DNA of 64,000 nucleotides, taken from assembly GCA_921293015.1 (NCBI GenBank), contig OV121092.1, positions 10,112,001 through 10,176,000 of the forward strand, given 5' to 3'. The DNA is from Phorcus lineatus. Lineage: Eukaryota; Mollusca; Gastropoda; Trochida; Trochidae. Position 1 is the first letter of the stretch, and each line of letters opens with the position of its first letter. Below the pieces are notes generated by a model. The model was not told where the DNA came from. It searched no databases and worked only from the letters and a program-made list of their open reading frames with translations. Both the position numbers and the translations under genes were made by a program. Of the stretch, positions 10,348 to 21,747 are shown piece by piece.

Positions 10348-11005
10348 CATTCTCTGCCAACGGAGGTAGCTCCGTCATAAATTTCTATACAACCTCTGTC
10401 TTAATAAGAAGGTTTCAGCTGGACAGGTCGCGACGGGTAGAAGCCAGACTAAATTTGAGTCCTTCTAAAACCTGTTTTCTATCTCTCACTGTGCCTTTCT
10501 TTCCGTCTTTTTTCTCTCATCCTTTCGATCCCTTTCTCCCTTGTCTGTCCACTCTATTTTGGATGCTTGTCATCTACGTGTTTAATAACTGACATATTGT
10601 TCAAAGCACGTTAAACCCCAACCCACTCACTTGTGCACGAAGTGATGAACGCTGATTGGATGCAATCAAAGTTAGTTGTGCAATCAGCGACGCCGTTTCA
10701 AAAGGTTTCATTCAAATCGCCTAAGTTATTTCCGTAAGGTTCCCAAAAGCTAAACTTTATTTACTTTGAGTCGTCTTTACAGAACACAAACGCCTCATTT
10801 TCCGACTGTTTCATCGCACTGGCCTGTGTAACATCAAATACGTCATTCAAGCATTAGGTGTTTTCATTGGCTGAAATATAGCCAGGTAGTTTAATTTGCA
10901 ATATTGTCCCGCTAGGGGAAAGTGCCGGAAGACTGAGAAACCTTCGAATTAAGACGAAGGTTGTATAGGAATTTATGACGGAGCTACCTCTGTTGGGAGA
11001 GAATG
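10348..11005. mobile_element. MULE-type non-autonomous element with ~69-bp TIRs and 9-bp TSD
   Basis: The left arm (10348-10416, CATTCTCTGCCAACGGAGG...) and right arm (about 10937-11005) are inverted copies with about six differences over 69 bp. The 9-bp repeat CAGGAAAGC flanks the element exactly (10339-10347 and 11006-11014). Long TIRs plus a 9-bp TSD are the signature of Mutator-like elements. It has no transposase frame. A SINE-A (10417-10630) sits just inside the left arm. Confidence 0.85.
10417..10630 (+). mobile_element. SINE-A, 5-prime truncated, inside a MULE-type MITE
   Basis: It begins at AGCTGGACAGGTCG and ends CCCCAACCCACTCAC. The head is missing. It lies immediately inside the left TIR of the 10348-11005 element, so it inserted after that element. 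Confidence 0.85.
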
Positions 11006-11059
11006 CAGGAAAGCAATAGCCCCATTGAATTTAAAGTAATTGCAGAAACAGACTTCACA

Positions 11060-11413
11060 AACAAATACATCATATTCACTCACACATTCACCCATTTAAT
11101 ATGTACATGAGATCATAAACATCATTATATATTTAGACAAGAAGAAAATAGTTCAAGAAGGATTATTTACTTTACTAAGTCATGGCATAACATCCATTAT
11201 GCATATAAATTGTCGTCTTTGCTTTTACTGAATGCTAACAAATACATCATATTCACTCACACATTCACCCATTTAATGTGTACATGAGATCATAAACATC
11301 ATTATATATTTAGACAAGAAGAAAATAGTTCAAGAAGGATTCTTTACTTTACTAAGTCATGGTATAACATCCATTATGCATATAAATTGTCTTCTTTGCT
11401 TTTACTGAATGCT
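11060..11413. repeat. Near-identical 177-bp tandem duplication
   Basis: Unit 1 (11060-11236) and unit 2 (11237-11413) both start AACAAATACATCATATTC and end CTTTTACTGAATGCT. Only a handful of differences are visible (for example AATATG versus AATGTG). The duplication looks recent. It is non-coding. Confidence 0.9.
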
Positions 11414-12180
11414 ATATTTTTTGCAATGACATATCTGTTGAACATGTAATTTCTAAAATGATTATAGTCTAGTTTACATTTTAAAACCTTAAATTTGTAT
11501 ATAAAAATGTTTGCCAATAATAATAGCAAATCAAAAACATCAGTGTAAACATTCTTTCTCAACCCAAACTTAACAAGCTGCACGTTAAAATTCAAATTGT
11601 AGATATGGGAGCATTTTTCCTTTAGCGGTTTAAGAAAAAGTTGCCAAAAAGCCTGTACTTGTTTACAATGCCAAAGATGTGAAATTGTCTCAACTTCGCA
11701 TTGACAAAATGTGCAAAGGTTGCTATCTGCTTTTTTATCTTAAATAGAAAAGAGTTAGTTGACTAAATATGATTTTTAATTATAAAATGAAACCACCTCA
11801 ATATAGTATCTGTTGTAGTCACAGTTCCCAAATATATTACCTCGTTAGCAATTTGTTATAGTATATTGGTTCCGTAATGAATTCATATTATGACATAGGC
11901 TGGATCTTATGTGTAAACTTATCAAAAGCAACAATACAATCACACCAAAAGTCATTCTTGGTTTCCTTGGTAAGTTTGCTTGGAAAGGAGTTAAAAAAAA
12001 GCTTCAATCATACATAAGCAAAATTTATGATAGGTTGCATTATAATATCGACAGTGTCTCAGAAACATTCTAATAACATTTAATCAGTAACACAAGATTA
12101 ACAGGACCTGCATGTGTTAAATTAAGAGGGAAACGACGTTTTACAAAATAGGTTGTGATGACAGATTTAAAGCTTAAATA
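11414..12180. other. AT-rich spacer, no gene
   Basis: No frames with coding character and no repeat that I recognise. Confidence 0.45.
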
Positions 12181-12182
12181 AG

Positions 12183-12720
12183 CTAATTAAAGCTTAGCAA
12201 GTCCATGACAGTTACACTATAGCGGGTGTAAGTAAACACGGAATCTTTCAACAATCTTTCATGTGCTTCTTCCTTGTGGTCTTGGGCATAACACCATAGG
12301 CGGCCTGCTGTGTCATGGTTTTGGTTAAAGCTTGATCTTTCTGGGACCACTGTATGATCTTCCAAACAGAAGGATGTTGATGGCCGAACAGGTTGTAGAA
12401 CGTGTTGTTTCATCCCTCACAGGCGTTGTTTGTACGGGAGTTACCCTGCAGTGTGGCCTGATGCACATCCCATGTTACTGGAGGGTAGGAGGGTGGCGTC
12501 ACTGAGGCGGAGTGGGGTTAGGGTGCCATAAGCTGCATTTGGTCGTTGCCTGTAGGTGCCAGTCACGTAGTTCTCGTCAACGTAGGCAAGCAGTAATTCT
12601 GCATCTTCATGAACAGTGTCCTTCAGATGCTCCATGCCCTCCACACACAGCATCTTCAAAATCAGTGACCACTGACTCGTCTTTATCTGTAGCTGCTTGT
12701 TTCTCGCGTGTACCGTTGTA
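12183..12720 (-). pseudogene. MULE-family transposase C-terminal relic
   Basis: On the minus strand a VVTDFED block (second catalytic Asp plus the DFE motif) lies near 12670. It is followed in other frames by AYVDENYVTGTYRQRP and then TWDVHQATLQGNSRTNN-ACEG. Then a stop replaces the expected Trp, and NNTFYNLFGHQHPSVWK follows. The NN-x-CEG and GHxHPSxWK blocks are the C-terminal signature of FLYWCH-associated MULE transposases. At least one frameshift, one in-frame TGA and a deletion between the DFE block and the C-terminal part are needed, so it is dead. It is a different lineage from the transposase at 50008-51897, which has NNNLEGWHG instead. No TIRs were identified around it. Confidence 0.7.
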
Positions 12721-13211
12721 AAAGAAGGGTTTTTACAAATATGGAATAGATTTTTCCTACCTTTCTTGGGAAATATATGTGTCTAATTTAGTTCACGTGC
12801 AGTCATTAAGAATTGTACTGCCGTTTTGACTCTTAAACACCACTGATGGCCCTTCAATTTGAGATTTGCATAAACAATCGTTTTTCGTAGTAAAGGTTGA
12901 CAATTATTTCGGAAAACCCACATGGTCACGTGGTTTTAAATTCAATATAGATGTGTTCATTGGTAATACGATATTGCCAAAATACAAAGAGGCTAAGTAT
13001 GATTGGTTTAAAGTTCCTGTGAAATTCCAAGTGTAATACAGAGAGAAATTTCTGCTGTTAAAATAATACATAACTGCATATATGCCTCACTATTCTATTA
13101 TTTGATGCAATGAACAAATAATTATATAACCTTTTCTAAATAGAGGATAGCATGTAGGTCTTTTTTCTGCTGTTGGCCTTAACCTATCCTATTTGTACCC
13201 TATTACTTCGA
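12721..13211. other. Spacer, no feature seen
   Basis: AT-rich sequence with no recognised repeat or frame. Confidence 0.4.
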
Positions 13212-13220
13212 AGTATTTCC

Positions 13221-14022
13221 CATCCTGTCTCAGGGTAAGACGTATAGCTGACGCTCCACTCTTCTTACCCTGGGTGTAAACCCCAGCAAAAACTTCGCGC
13301 CGGTCCTGTTCCCTATAACCTTTCTAAAAATAATCAACCAATGACTGCGCTTGAAAGACGAGTCGGCAATTTCATATGGCAACACCCATCCCTTCAAATT
13401 CAAACCGAGTGAGTGAGATTGGGATTAAGATGTTTTGAACCATATTTAAATTTTTAAACACGTGGATAATAAGCATCAGAAAGAGGATCTAAAGGATGAG
13501 GGAAAAGACGGAATGAAAGGCATTGTGAGAGATAGACAACAGGTCTCAAATTTGGTCTGACTTCTACCTGACGACCTATCAAGCTTGGGTGCCCCTGCCA
13601 GGAGTATGTAAGCTCCGGCTGGCATAGCTCTAGGGGTCTCGGGACCATTCTAACCACCACGATTAGGTATTGAGTTAAGTGGTGGAAAATCAAACTGATC
13701 TCTTAAAACTGCATGCATGATTTGTTTTAATAAACTAACCAGAATCGCAAAATTGGACTCAGACACTATCACCATGGTCGACCGGTTAAGAAACTTTCGA
13801 TTCCAGTTTGTTTATCTATGGACGTCCCCATTTAGCGTATGAGCGAAAGCCAACTCCTGTTTGAGAGGCTCTCTTTGGTTGGCTGAAATTTAATCGCATA
13901 CCATCGCGATTAAAGTATTTGATTGGCTGAATCATGCGTTACGGTGCGAAGTTTTTGCTGGGGTTTACACCCAGGGTAAGAGAGTGGAGCGTCAGCTATA
14001 CGTCTTAACCTGAGACAGGATG
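13221..14022. mobile_element. Family-D MULE-type MITE with ~85-bp TIRs and 9-bp TSD
   Basis: The ends start CATCCTGTCTCAGG and extend as inverted arms of about 85 bp (13221-13305 against about 13938-14022), including the GCTCCACTCTTCTTACCC and GGTGTAAACCCC blocks. AGTATTTCC is duplicated exactly at 13212-13220 and 14023-14031. There is no transposase. A SINE-A (13407-13685) interrupts the middle. The right arm matches window positions 1-100. Confidence 0.9.
13407..13685 (-). mobile_element. SINE-A inside the family-D MITE
   Basis: Head and tail are both present on the minus strand. The copy is diverged (GATTGGGATTAAGATG in place of the usual tail block). Confidence 0.8.
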
Positions 14023-14285
14023 AGTATTTCCTAGCCTAATTAGAGTGCTTCCAACTTTGCCTTTTAAAAGGCTTTTCTTATTATTACTCGCCCGTGTATG
14101 ATAATGCAGTGTAATATTTATACGGCGATATTAAACAAGTGTTATATCGTTGCACGTATGACGTCATTAAATTGTGTGATTGTGACGTCACAATGTTGGC
14201 ACCGCCGTCACAAGGCACAGAAATGTTTCATTCAGTACACTTTCGGCAATCATGCTTGATTACTAAGGTCAAGTAATAAAAAGAA

Positions 14286-14423
14286 CACTAAATTTCCTCC
14301 AATTTAATACTATTTTTATTAAACGAGTTATTGATTCGGTATCAAACTCGGTTCGCTCGTTTTATACTGAATTATTGACTCGTTTAATGAAAATAGTTTT
14401 AAATTGAAGGTCGTTTAGTATCC
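14286..14423. repeat. Fold-back element, ~65-bp arms
   Basis: ACTATTTTTATTAAACGAG on the left is mirrored by CTCGTTTAATGAAAATAGT on the right. The arms extend about 65 bp with few mismatches around a short GGTTCGC centre. The transcript or single strand would form one long hairpin. TGACGTCA occurs about 125 bp to the left (14158 area). Confidence 0.75.
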
Positions 14424-16167
14424 TATATATATCTTGTTATTAAAATGAGAACGACTTGGCAAGATAATAATGTTTGCAGATGATGTTGCCTTCCCAAGAC
14501 ATTACATTCTAATTTCGATATAAATTAGACATTTCTTTTTAGTGGTGTCTGAAACTTTGGTTTTAGATTAATGATTAATTTTAACTATTACACGTCCCAC
14601 TGATTGTTTGAAAGGGGGACGTGTAATAGTTGGAAAATACAAACATATCCCCTCTCAAAACAGGAAACGTTCCTGATGTATAATGTGGATATCAGTAGAA
14701 AATAAACTCTATAAACATGCAGTTGTTCACTCAAATCTTTAATATAGGATAATGATCCTTTTATTTCCACTGGTCAAGTGCAGCTTACATATATTGGCAT
14801 GACAATTGATGCAGAATAATTTTTTGATGCACTTCGACGCTGACCTGCTGTGAAACCACTTCATCCAGCTATTCCAAGGGTCATTTATTGTATAGCACTT
14901 GTTAATTGAACTTCTACACATTCTAAAACCAAGCACCTGCTGTGATAATGGCTCATTGGTCAAATGAACCATCGCACTTAACCGAAAAGCATGTAATAAC
15001 TGAAGTGACCAAGTATCTGAATTGTTTGATTAGAAACTGCATGTGCGTTTTGTGGATACAAATTTCATTTAAGAGATAAATCGCAGAGATTAAACATGTC
15101 TTTCTTTGTTGTACATCTTGCGTGACCTGAATGTGAATTCCACGTGGGTTCCTGCTCCACGCTACCTCCAATACCTCAAATTGCTAGTTGTCATTTTTCA
15201 TGGTCACATTTTCATCAAGTTTCATCAGAAAAATTGCTCAAAATCGAAATTTTTAATTAGAGATATAGTTTTTTTACCACTTGCCATAAGGCATTTGTCT
15301 TCAAAACGGATTAATTTACAAGAATTACTAAAATAGAACCATGCACGATGGTCTTAACCCATTGACGTAAAGTCTCGTACAGGATAATTGAGTCACAGGT
15401 GTAGTCATTATAGGCTTGTAGTCAGTCTTCCAACAAATACGTAGATGAAAGAAGTAACACTAATAGATGACCACAATGTTCTATTGATCATATTTTCTTC
15501 TTCAAACAATAGAGTTTAATTACAAGTTCACCCAAGGGTCATTTCTGTGTAGGTATAAGATACCTATTATTAAAGATCAATTCATTATTCCTCTCATAAT
15601 CTGCCATTTTGTGGTCTCTGATACCTGATTTCATACAATTTACCTGCTGAAAACTACTCCTGTCGAAACATTAATTTAAGAAATCTGTTTTTGTACAAAC
15701 TTTGTTCGCATGCTCGTGTTTTTTAAATCGACTGTAAAAGCCAAAATTCCCAGCTTTTGAAGGTTGCAAATTGGAGGGTTTTTTTATATTCACTTCTTAC
15801 TATCAGGATAATTCTTTCAGAAAAAGTTCCTCACTATTTAACTAAGTCTGACGATCATTGTACATGTGCAGCGTTTACAAAATTGGGAGAAACGTTAACT
15901 GCTACCACCTGTTAATGAAAGAAAAAGCAAGTAAAGGATTCCTCACACTAACAGGTGTTGCGGAAGATGAACGCTGTGCTAGGCTATTGAAGTTGATAGC
16001 TTCTAAAATAGTTTCTAAAGCGAAGTTCTAAATCTGAGTCTCATCACAACAATTTGTTCCTGATTATAAAGTTGAGTATATTGTTCTGTACATGGAGACA
16101 AAGTTGTATATGTAAATGTTGTATTGTTGTCTTACAGCTTGTTGCTGAGCAGTTGTACAACGATACT
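14424..16167. other. AT-rich spacer, no gene seen
   Basis: Several short open frames occur here, but none has domain-like content, codon bias or paired splice sites that I can defend. There are no recognised repeats. Confidence 0.4.
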
Positions 16168-16168
16168 C

Positions 16169-16464
16169 AGAGGTTAGCGCGTTCGGCTTCGAATCAAGAA
16201 ATAAGAGGTCCGTGGTTCGAATCCCGCCAGGTGCTAGGCAACATTGTCTGCAGTAAAGAACTGTTCTACACGCAGTCAGGTTTGGGTGCAATGCTACACT
16301 GAATTTCAGCGCAGTAGCAACCATAGTTCGCTAGTTCAAGCAGGTTTCACCGCAATGCATAGCCACAGTGGTGTTGCGGGCTTTCTCCCTGCAATAATAC
16401 TAGCGGCCTCGATATAAGTGAAATACTCTTGCAAGTGGCGTTAAACCCCAATTCACCTCACCTC
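16169..16464 (+). mobile_element. SINE-B lacking the first ~18 bp
   Basis: It starts at AGAGGTTAGCGCGTTCGGCTTCG and retains a perfect B box, GGTTCGAATCC (about 16216-16226). It runs through the canonical body to TTAAACCCCAATTCACCTCACC. A small insertion in the anticodon-arm region (AAGAAATAAG) is specific to this copy. Confidence 0.85.
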
Positions 16465-17479
16465 AATTCTTTATCGTTTTGGTTTATTTAAGTATTCAAA
16501 CTTGACCTCACGTCAGCGGTATTTGGTCAAAGATTCATTTCATCGGATATATTAAACAATTTAAAGGATTGTTTTTGAAAAAAGACTATTTACACGAAAA
16601 GTCATTTGATAGGTTAAAACGTTTAGGTGTCTGTACTCACTCCAGAATATGCAATATTCCATTATTCATTAAAAACAGCCAGTCGCATCATCAGGAAATA
16701 ACTATGAAAGAAAGTAATAAACTTTTAGCCATAAAGGTCGAGCCAAAAGGACGAGTATCTTAGCTCAGGCAGTTGGCAAGTACGTGATGACGTATTGATC
16801 ATTGGTCCCTTATTTCCGTCAAATAAACTAAGAAAAATGCCTATAGGATAAAATTTTAAACAGAAAACGGTAGCAATTCACCTAAAGGCGCGCAGGTATT
16901 CGCTTAGGTTCCCGTTCCACAGATTTAAACTTATATTTTAATTGCTATCAAATGCAACATGTTGGTTGTTGATTGGCTAGGATTATTGGATTATTGGACT
17001 CTACAAACTCAGGTTAATTTACCTTCGAATTCCGCTAACGCTAGTTTCAGTTGTCCATCTTTCAAAATTCTATTAAACAGGTATAAATCTACAATTTGCT
17101 TATATAAATGCGTAGATTTTTAAAGAATGTCATTTATCTTTAGTGAGCCATTTATTATTATCATCATATAATTTAAGCATAAAGCATGAATAGGATGTGG
17201 TTTGGGTTACAGTTTTGCAGACTCGAAACTTGTTTTGAAAGATGAGTAATATCATTGCAAACGAAAACGTTTATCACGGCGAATTCATAAGTATACCGTT
17301 TTTTTCGCATTATCAACTTCTTTGCAATAATCAAAGTTTGGTTACGAGGTTAGGTCAGATGAACCGATAGAAAGCTTTTGTCGTCGATTGTCATCAAATT
17401 TGTGAAATCAAAATAACTTTTACATCATGCAAAATATACATTGAAAAGCTAGCAAAATCGTGGGTTTCAAAATATTGCT
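16465..17479. other. AT-rich spacer
   Basis: No gene or element recognised. Its right part (17400 onward) grades into family-E sequence. Confidence 0.4.
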
Positions 17480-18060
17480 TGAACAGTTTTTTTTTCTGAT
17501 GTTATATTATTTTATATATTGTTTTACATTACTACTAAAATGTCTATGGATGGCAGTTTGAACAAGAATTGCTCACAAAGAGTGATGCAGCAGGCTGGAA
17601 ATCGACTGGTCTGCAACACTAGTGTCATTTACGAGATCTGATGGTTGTTTATATCTATCATAGCTGATTAGAATATCACGGATGTCGATTTTCCATAATT
17701 GGATAGTATAAATAGTAAAATCTCATTGTTCAGAAATAGAGCTGACAATCTGACAACGTATTTGGATATTAATCAGCTCTCGGTACGTTTAATCTTAGGT
17801 TAACTAGCAGGGTTTTCTGTAAACATTTATATAAACAGTTATATAATACTAAACAGTTTATGCGCTATATTTTAAATCAAATCATTAATCGATTGTAAGG
17901 CAATGACATTGTTTATGATTCGAGTTTTGAGTTATAATACAAACAATATATTTAATGTTTATGGAAAGATTTTACGAAACTGACAATTTATCACTACGGT
18001 TCAGTGTGTTTCCGTTTAACATTGAGCATAATAATATGATTAGTATTTTTCTAAATCATA
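17480..18060 (+). repeat. Family-E repeat, most diverged copy
   Basis: It shares ordered blocks with 23090-23480, 32700-33170, 33172-34250 and 36250-36770. These are GATGCAGCAGGCTGGAAATC, ACGAGATCTGATGGTTG, GATGTCGATTTTC, AGCTGACAA, and a weak form of ATCGATTGTAAGGCAATGA. It is non-coding. Confidence 0.6.
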
Positions 18061-18082
18061 AAAAATAGAGCCATGGGCTCTG

Positions 18083-19405
18083 TAGCTCATCAAACTTTTG
18101 ATAGAAATAGGTGTTTGGGTTTAGACCATGGGGTCATGGGCAGTGTAGGAAAGATAGCCTGTCCCAACGTCCGAGTTATTCACAATCAAATAAAAAAGGC
18201 CCATTGCCCATTTGGGGTCAAGGGGTCACTGAACCTACAATTCAGAATCCCCATTGTCCAAGGAGTCTACACACAACTGTTAAGCTATCAAGACCTTTTG
18301 GAACTGGAGAAGAAGATGAAAGTAGGATTTTAAGGTTTTGATCCCTGTGACCCCATTTGGGGTCAAGTGGTCACCAAACCTACAATTTAGAATCCCCAGT
18401 GTCCAAGGAGTCTTCACACAATTTTTCAGCTCTCTAGACCTTTTGGAACTAGGGAAAAAGATGAAATTAGGTTTTGACCCCTGTGACCCCATTTGGGGTC
18501 ATGGGGTCACCAAACCTACAATTTAGAATCCCCGTTGGCCAAGGAGTCTACACACACCTTTTCAGCTCTCTAGACCTTTTGGAACTAGGGAAAAAGATGA
18601 AATTAGGTTTTTTAGGTTTTGACCCCTGTGACCCCATTTGGGGTCACCAAACCTACAATTTAGAATCCCCGTTGGCCAAGGAGTCTACACACAATTTTTC
18701 AGCTCTCTAGACCTTTTGGAACTAGGGAAAAAGATGAAATTAGGTTTTTTAAGTTTTGACTCCTGTGACCCCATTTGGGGTCATGGGGTCACCAAACCTA
18801 CAATTTAGAATCCCCGTTGGCCAAGGAGTCTACACACACCTTTTCAGCTCTCTAGACCTTTTGGAACTGGAGAAGAAGATGAAAATAGGTTTTTCAGGTT
18901 TTGACCCCTGTGACCCCATTTCGGGTCATGGGGTCACCAAACATACAATTTAGAATCTCCAGTGCCCAAGGAGTCTACACACAACTATTCAGCTCTCTGG
19001 ACCTTTTGGAACTGGAGAAGAAGATGAAAATAGGTTTTTCATGTCTTGACCCCTCTGACCTCATTTGGGGTCATGGGGTCACAAAATCTACAATTTAGAA
19101 TCCCAATTGGCCAAGAAGTCTACACACAACTTTTCAGCTCTCTGGACCTTTTGGAACTGGAGAAGAAGATTAAAATAGATTTTTAAGGTTTTGACCCTTG
19201 TGACCCCATTTGGGGTCATGAGGTCACGAAATCTATAATTTAGAATCCCCATTTGCCAAGGAGTATGCACATAAAATTTCAGCTCTCTAGAGTCATTGGT
19301 TTTGGAGAAGAAGTCGAAAAAGTGAAAAGTTTACGGACGGATGGACGGACGCCGGACGCCATGCCATGCCATAAGCCCATCGGGTCTTTCAGACCTGATG
19401 AGCTA
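18083..19405. mobile_element. Element H: eight ~145-bp tandem units between 10-bp TIRs
   Basis: The ends are TAGCTCATCA (18083-18092) and TGATGAGCTA (19396-19405), a perfect 10-bp inverted pair. Between them are about eight direct units of 135-146 bp, with TGACCCCATTTGGGGTCA-type cores near 18205, 18349, 18484, 18629, 18766, 18911, 19055 and 19201. These are followed by a GGACGGACGCCGGACG stretch and a hairpin (about 19374-19387 pairing with 19391-19404). Many overlapping open frames reading QFRIP...GQGV arise from the repeat itself. Unit lengths that are not multiples of three argue against coding. The architecture parallels element G at 870-1395. Confidence 0.8.
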
Positions 19406-19593
19406 AAAATTTTTGAGAGACATGACGTAAGTTTCCCTTAAAACATGTGCAGGGTTTGTTGTATCAAATAATATATCATTCTGCTTGATAAATAAGTGAG
19501 TTTATATTTAGCCGTATTTAAAACATGACTTGATTTAAATGCCACATCATAATCAACCTTTTGTTTCGCATATGAATTAATGGGTACGGTATA

Positions 19594-19594
<1 letters not shown>

Positions 19595-19687
<93 letters not shown>

Positions 19688-19694
19688 GTATGTA
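19595..19694. repeat. Long (TA)n followed by (TATG)n microsatellite
   Basis: About 40 TA units (19595-19674) are followed by about five TATG units. The Tyr-Ile frame on the minus strand is an artefact of the repeat. Confidence 0.95.
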
Positions 19695-19984
19695 TAATAT
19701 TCACTCAGCCTCCTTGGGCAAATTCATAACATTGAACCTTTAGCTAAAGAATAGTTTGTATGTTAGAAGAGAACTTTTGACTAGCTGAAGGTTGTCACAT
19801 TATTGTCATGGGAAAAGTTTACTAATAGATAAGTCAAGTTTTGAAAATGTTTTATTATGAGATGTTGTATCACATGTAACTATAACTTTTTGAGAAATGT
19901 CATTTGGATTTCAAATGCTGTACATAAAGAATGAAAAGTCATGCTCCCTGTGCACATAGACTATTTCTCATACTCTTAACAAAG

Positions 19985-20700
19985 TTGTTATGATAGGTTT
20001 TTGTAGAGCCTCATTGTTAAACATTACTTCACACTAATTTTAAGTTTGGTTCATTTTTATCCTCCTCCCTCATGAGATGAGCTAAAACATTATTCTAATA
20101 TCAATAATGTCACAAGAATATATAAAAAAAAGTCTGCATGATAAGAAAATAAACGAGAATAATAATAACGTTTTTGAAAACAACATTTGGGTTTCTCTTC
20201 AGTACCAATCAAAGAATTCTCATCTTCTCATTATTGTGTTTTTATAAGCTTTTTATAGCCCCATTGTTAAATTGTTAAATATTGCTTCTAACAAGTCTAA
20301 TTTTGATTTTGTTGTCCTTCCCTTTAATGAGAAAAGCTGTTGCATCATTACATTATAAATAATGTTGAAATATAATAAGAAAAGAATAAAGAAATTTTAG
20401 TCTATGTGAATAAGAAAATAAAATTTAATTAGTTTGCAAAAACCTTAGAAAATGTTAACGTCACGAACAGTCTGTGTTTACATTTTAACGCTGTTGACAA
20501 TCACATAAGGGCAAGAAAGTTATGAATGTCAAACATAGATTTTTTTTCTTCCGAGGATCGTGAATTTTGCAATTTTTCTCATGTACCTAATTTCCGGCTT
20601 CGAATTCGCCCTACAAGATTTCGTACTTTTAAAGACAAAGGTTTTGTAAGAAACAAATTTTCTCCCACGTGTCAAATTAAGAGGAGCTCTATATCAATGA
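19985..20700 (+). repeat. Left arm of a large inverted repeat, with an internal ~240-bp duplication
   Basis: Blocks CCCATTGTTAAATTGTTAAATATTGC, GTTGTCCTTCCCT and the TTTCTCATGTACCTAATTTCCGGCT region recur in reverse-complement order at 24636-25720. Within the arm, 19985-20115 and 20225-20365 are diverged tandem copies about 240 bp apart. The open frame at 20526-20834 falls in this repeated, frame-inconsistent sequence, so I do not call it a gene. Confidence 0.65.
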
Positions 20701-20954
20701 AGGGGGATTGTCTGACAAATTGTGTGATACAAATTATTTTGCTTAGTTTCTTTGTATTCGTAACCCCCAATCTAGAAAATGTTTTTGTGAAGATATTGAT
20801 ATTCTTATTTCTGTTAGTTAAAATCAACATTTAATTATTCTTAATTGTACAGATGCTTTCAATCCGTACTTTTTTGGTCCAATTATTTAAGTTTGAGAAA
20901 TGTTGAAAGGTATTTTCCGTGAATATATTCATTTTCATAATGTATCTACACTCT

Positions 20955-20956
<2 letters not shown>

Positions 20957-20987
<31 letters not shown>
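20957..20987. repeat. Poly-C (21) / poly-A (10) junction
   Basis: A homopolymer run of 21 C is followed by 10 A. It is prone to assembly length error. Confidence 0.95.
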
Positions 20988-20988
<1 letters not shown>

Positions 20989-21189
20989 AAAAATCTGTAA
21001 TCTCAAATGTGCTTGGGTGTTTTAGCTGATAGTTTGATATTTGGTACGGAATGTATTACCAATTGCTGTTTGGCAGTAAAAAAAACCTATAGCATCTACC
21101 TGTTATTACAGATTTTAAGTCATATAACTCTTAATACACGATTCAGAATTTTTTTAGTGATATTTAATTTACACATCTCTTACATCAGT

Positions 21190-21258
21190 GGGGCGGGATA
21201 GCGCAGTGGTTAACGCGTTTTGCTTCGGATCAAGAGCTCCTGAGTTCGAATCCCACCA
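21190..21258 (+). mobile_element. tRNA-like SINE head without the SINE-B body
   Basis: GGGCGGGATAGCGCAGTGG (A-box-like) and AGTTCGAATCCCACC (B-box-like) are present. The sequence after 21258 (CAGAGTTACCTCTGTTGGGGGAG) is unlike SINE-B and resembles the TIR of the 10348-11005 element for about 20 bp. The copy is either chimeric or truncated. Functional tRNA folding is not expected. Confidence 0.65.
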
Positions 21259-21540
21259 GAGAACAGAGTTACCTCTGTTGGGGGAGAATACTGAAAACCC
21301 TGCCTGATTACAAATTACTTTGGAAATTTGTGCATTGGTCAGTAAAACTCAAATGAAACACGCAAATCAAATCAACACTATTAATTGCAAATTCCAGACT
21401 TCATTGCACAGTCCGAACATTGTGTGTCTCAATTAAATTGTAAAGAGAGCGTGTAATTCCTTTCTATAAGAGAACCAATGCAAAGCATGTATGAACTAAT
21501 TAAAAAACCTGACGTTCGTGCTCCCTTCTTTTTTAAACAG

Positions 21541-21747
21541 GGGGCGGGATAGTGCAGTAAGGTTTGGGTGCCTTGCTACACTGAATTTCAACGCGGTACG
21601 ACCCATGATCCGTTAGTACCAGCCGACGCTCGCAGGTTTCACCGCAATGCATAGCCCCATTGGTGTTGCGGGCTTTCTCCCTGCAATAAACAAATATGAG
21701 TGAAATACTCTTGCTGCATCGTTAACCCCCAAATCACCTCACCTCAC
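21541..21747 (+). mobile_element. SINE-B with an internal deletion
   Basis: The first ~20 bp of the head (GGGGCGGGATAGTGCAGTAAG) are fused to the body at GGTTTGGGTGC. The rest of the tRNA-like region and the linker are lost. The tail is diverged (CATCGTTAACCCCCAAATCACCTCACC). Confidence 0.85.

Noticed and set aside
16064-16324. Frames across SINE-B copies (also 29302-29487 and 55218-55412) with similar peptides
   Set aside because: These are shared because the SINE is repeated. Non-coding RNA-derived repeats.
18073-19270. Many overlapping open frames with similar QFRIP/GQGV peptides
   Set aside because: They are translations of element H's tandem units. Unit lengths vary and are not multiples of three, and frames are open on both strands.
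19438-19704. 88-codon Tyr-Ile-rich frame
   Set aside because: It is a translation of the (TA)n microsatellite.
20526-20834. 102-codon frame with a counterpart at 24602-24796
   Set aside because: The similarity comes from the inverted repeat, and frames are not preserved between the arms.
21190-21258. Possible genuine tRNA gene
   Set aside because: It matches the SINE-B head. Several copies are degraded and are followed by SINE or unrelated sequence rather than a pol III T-stretch.
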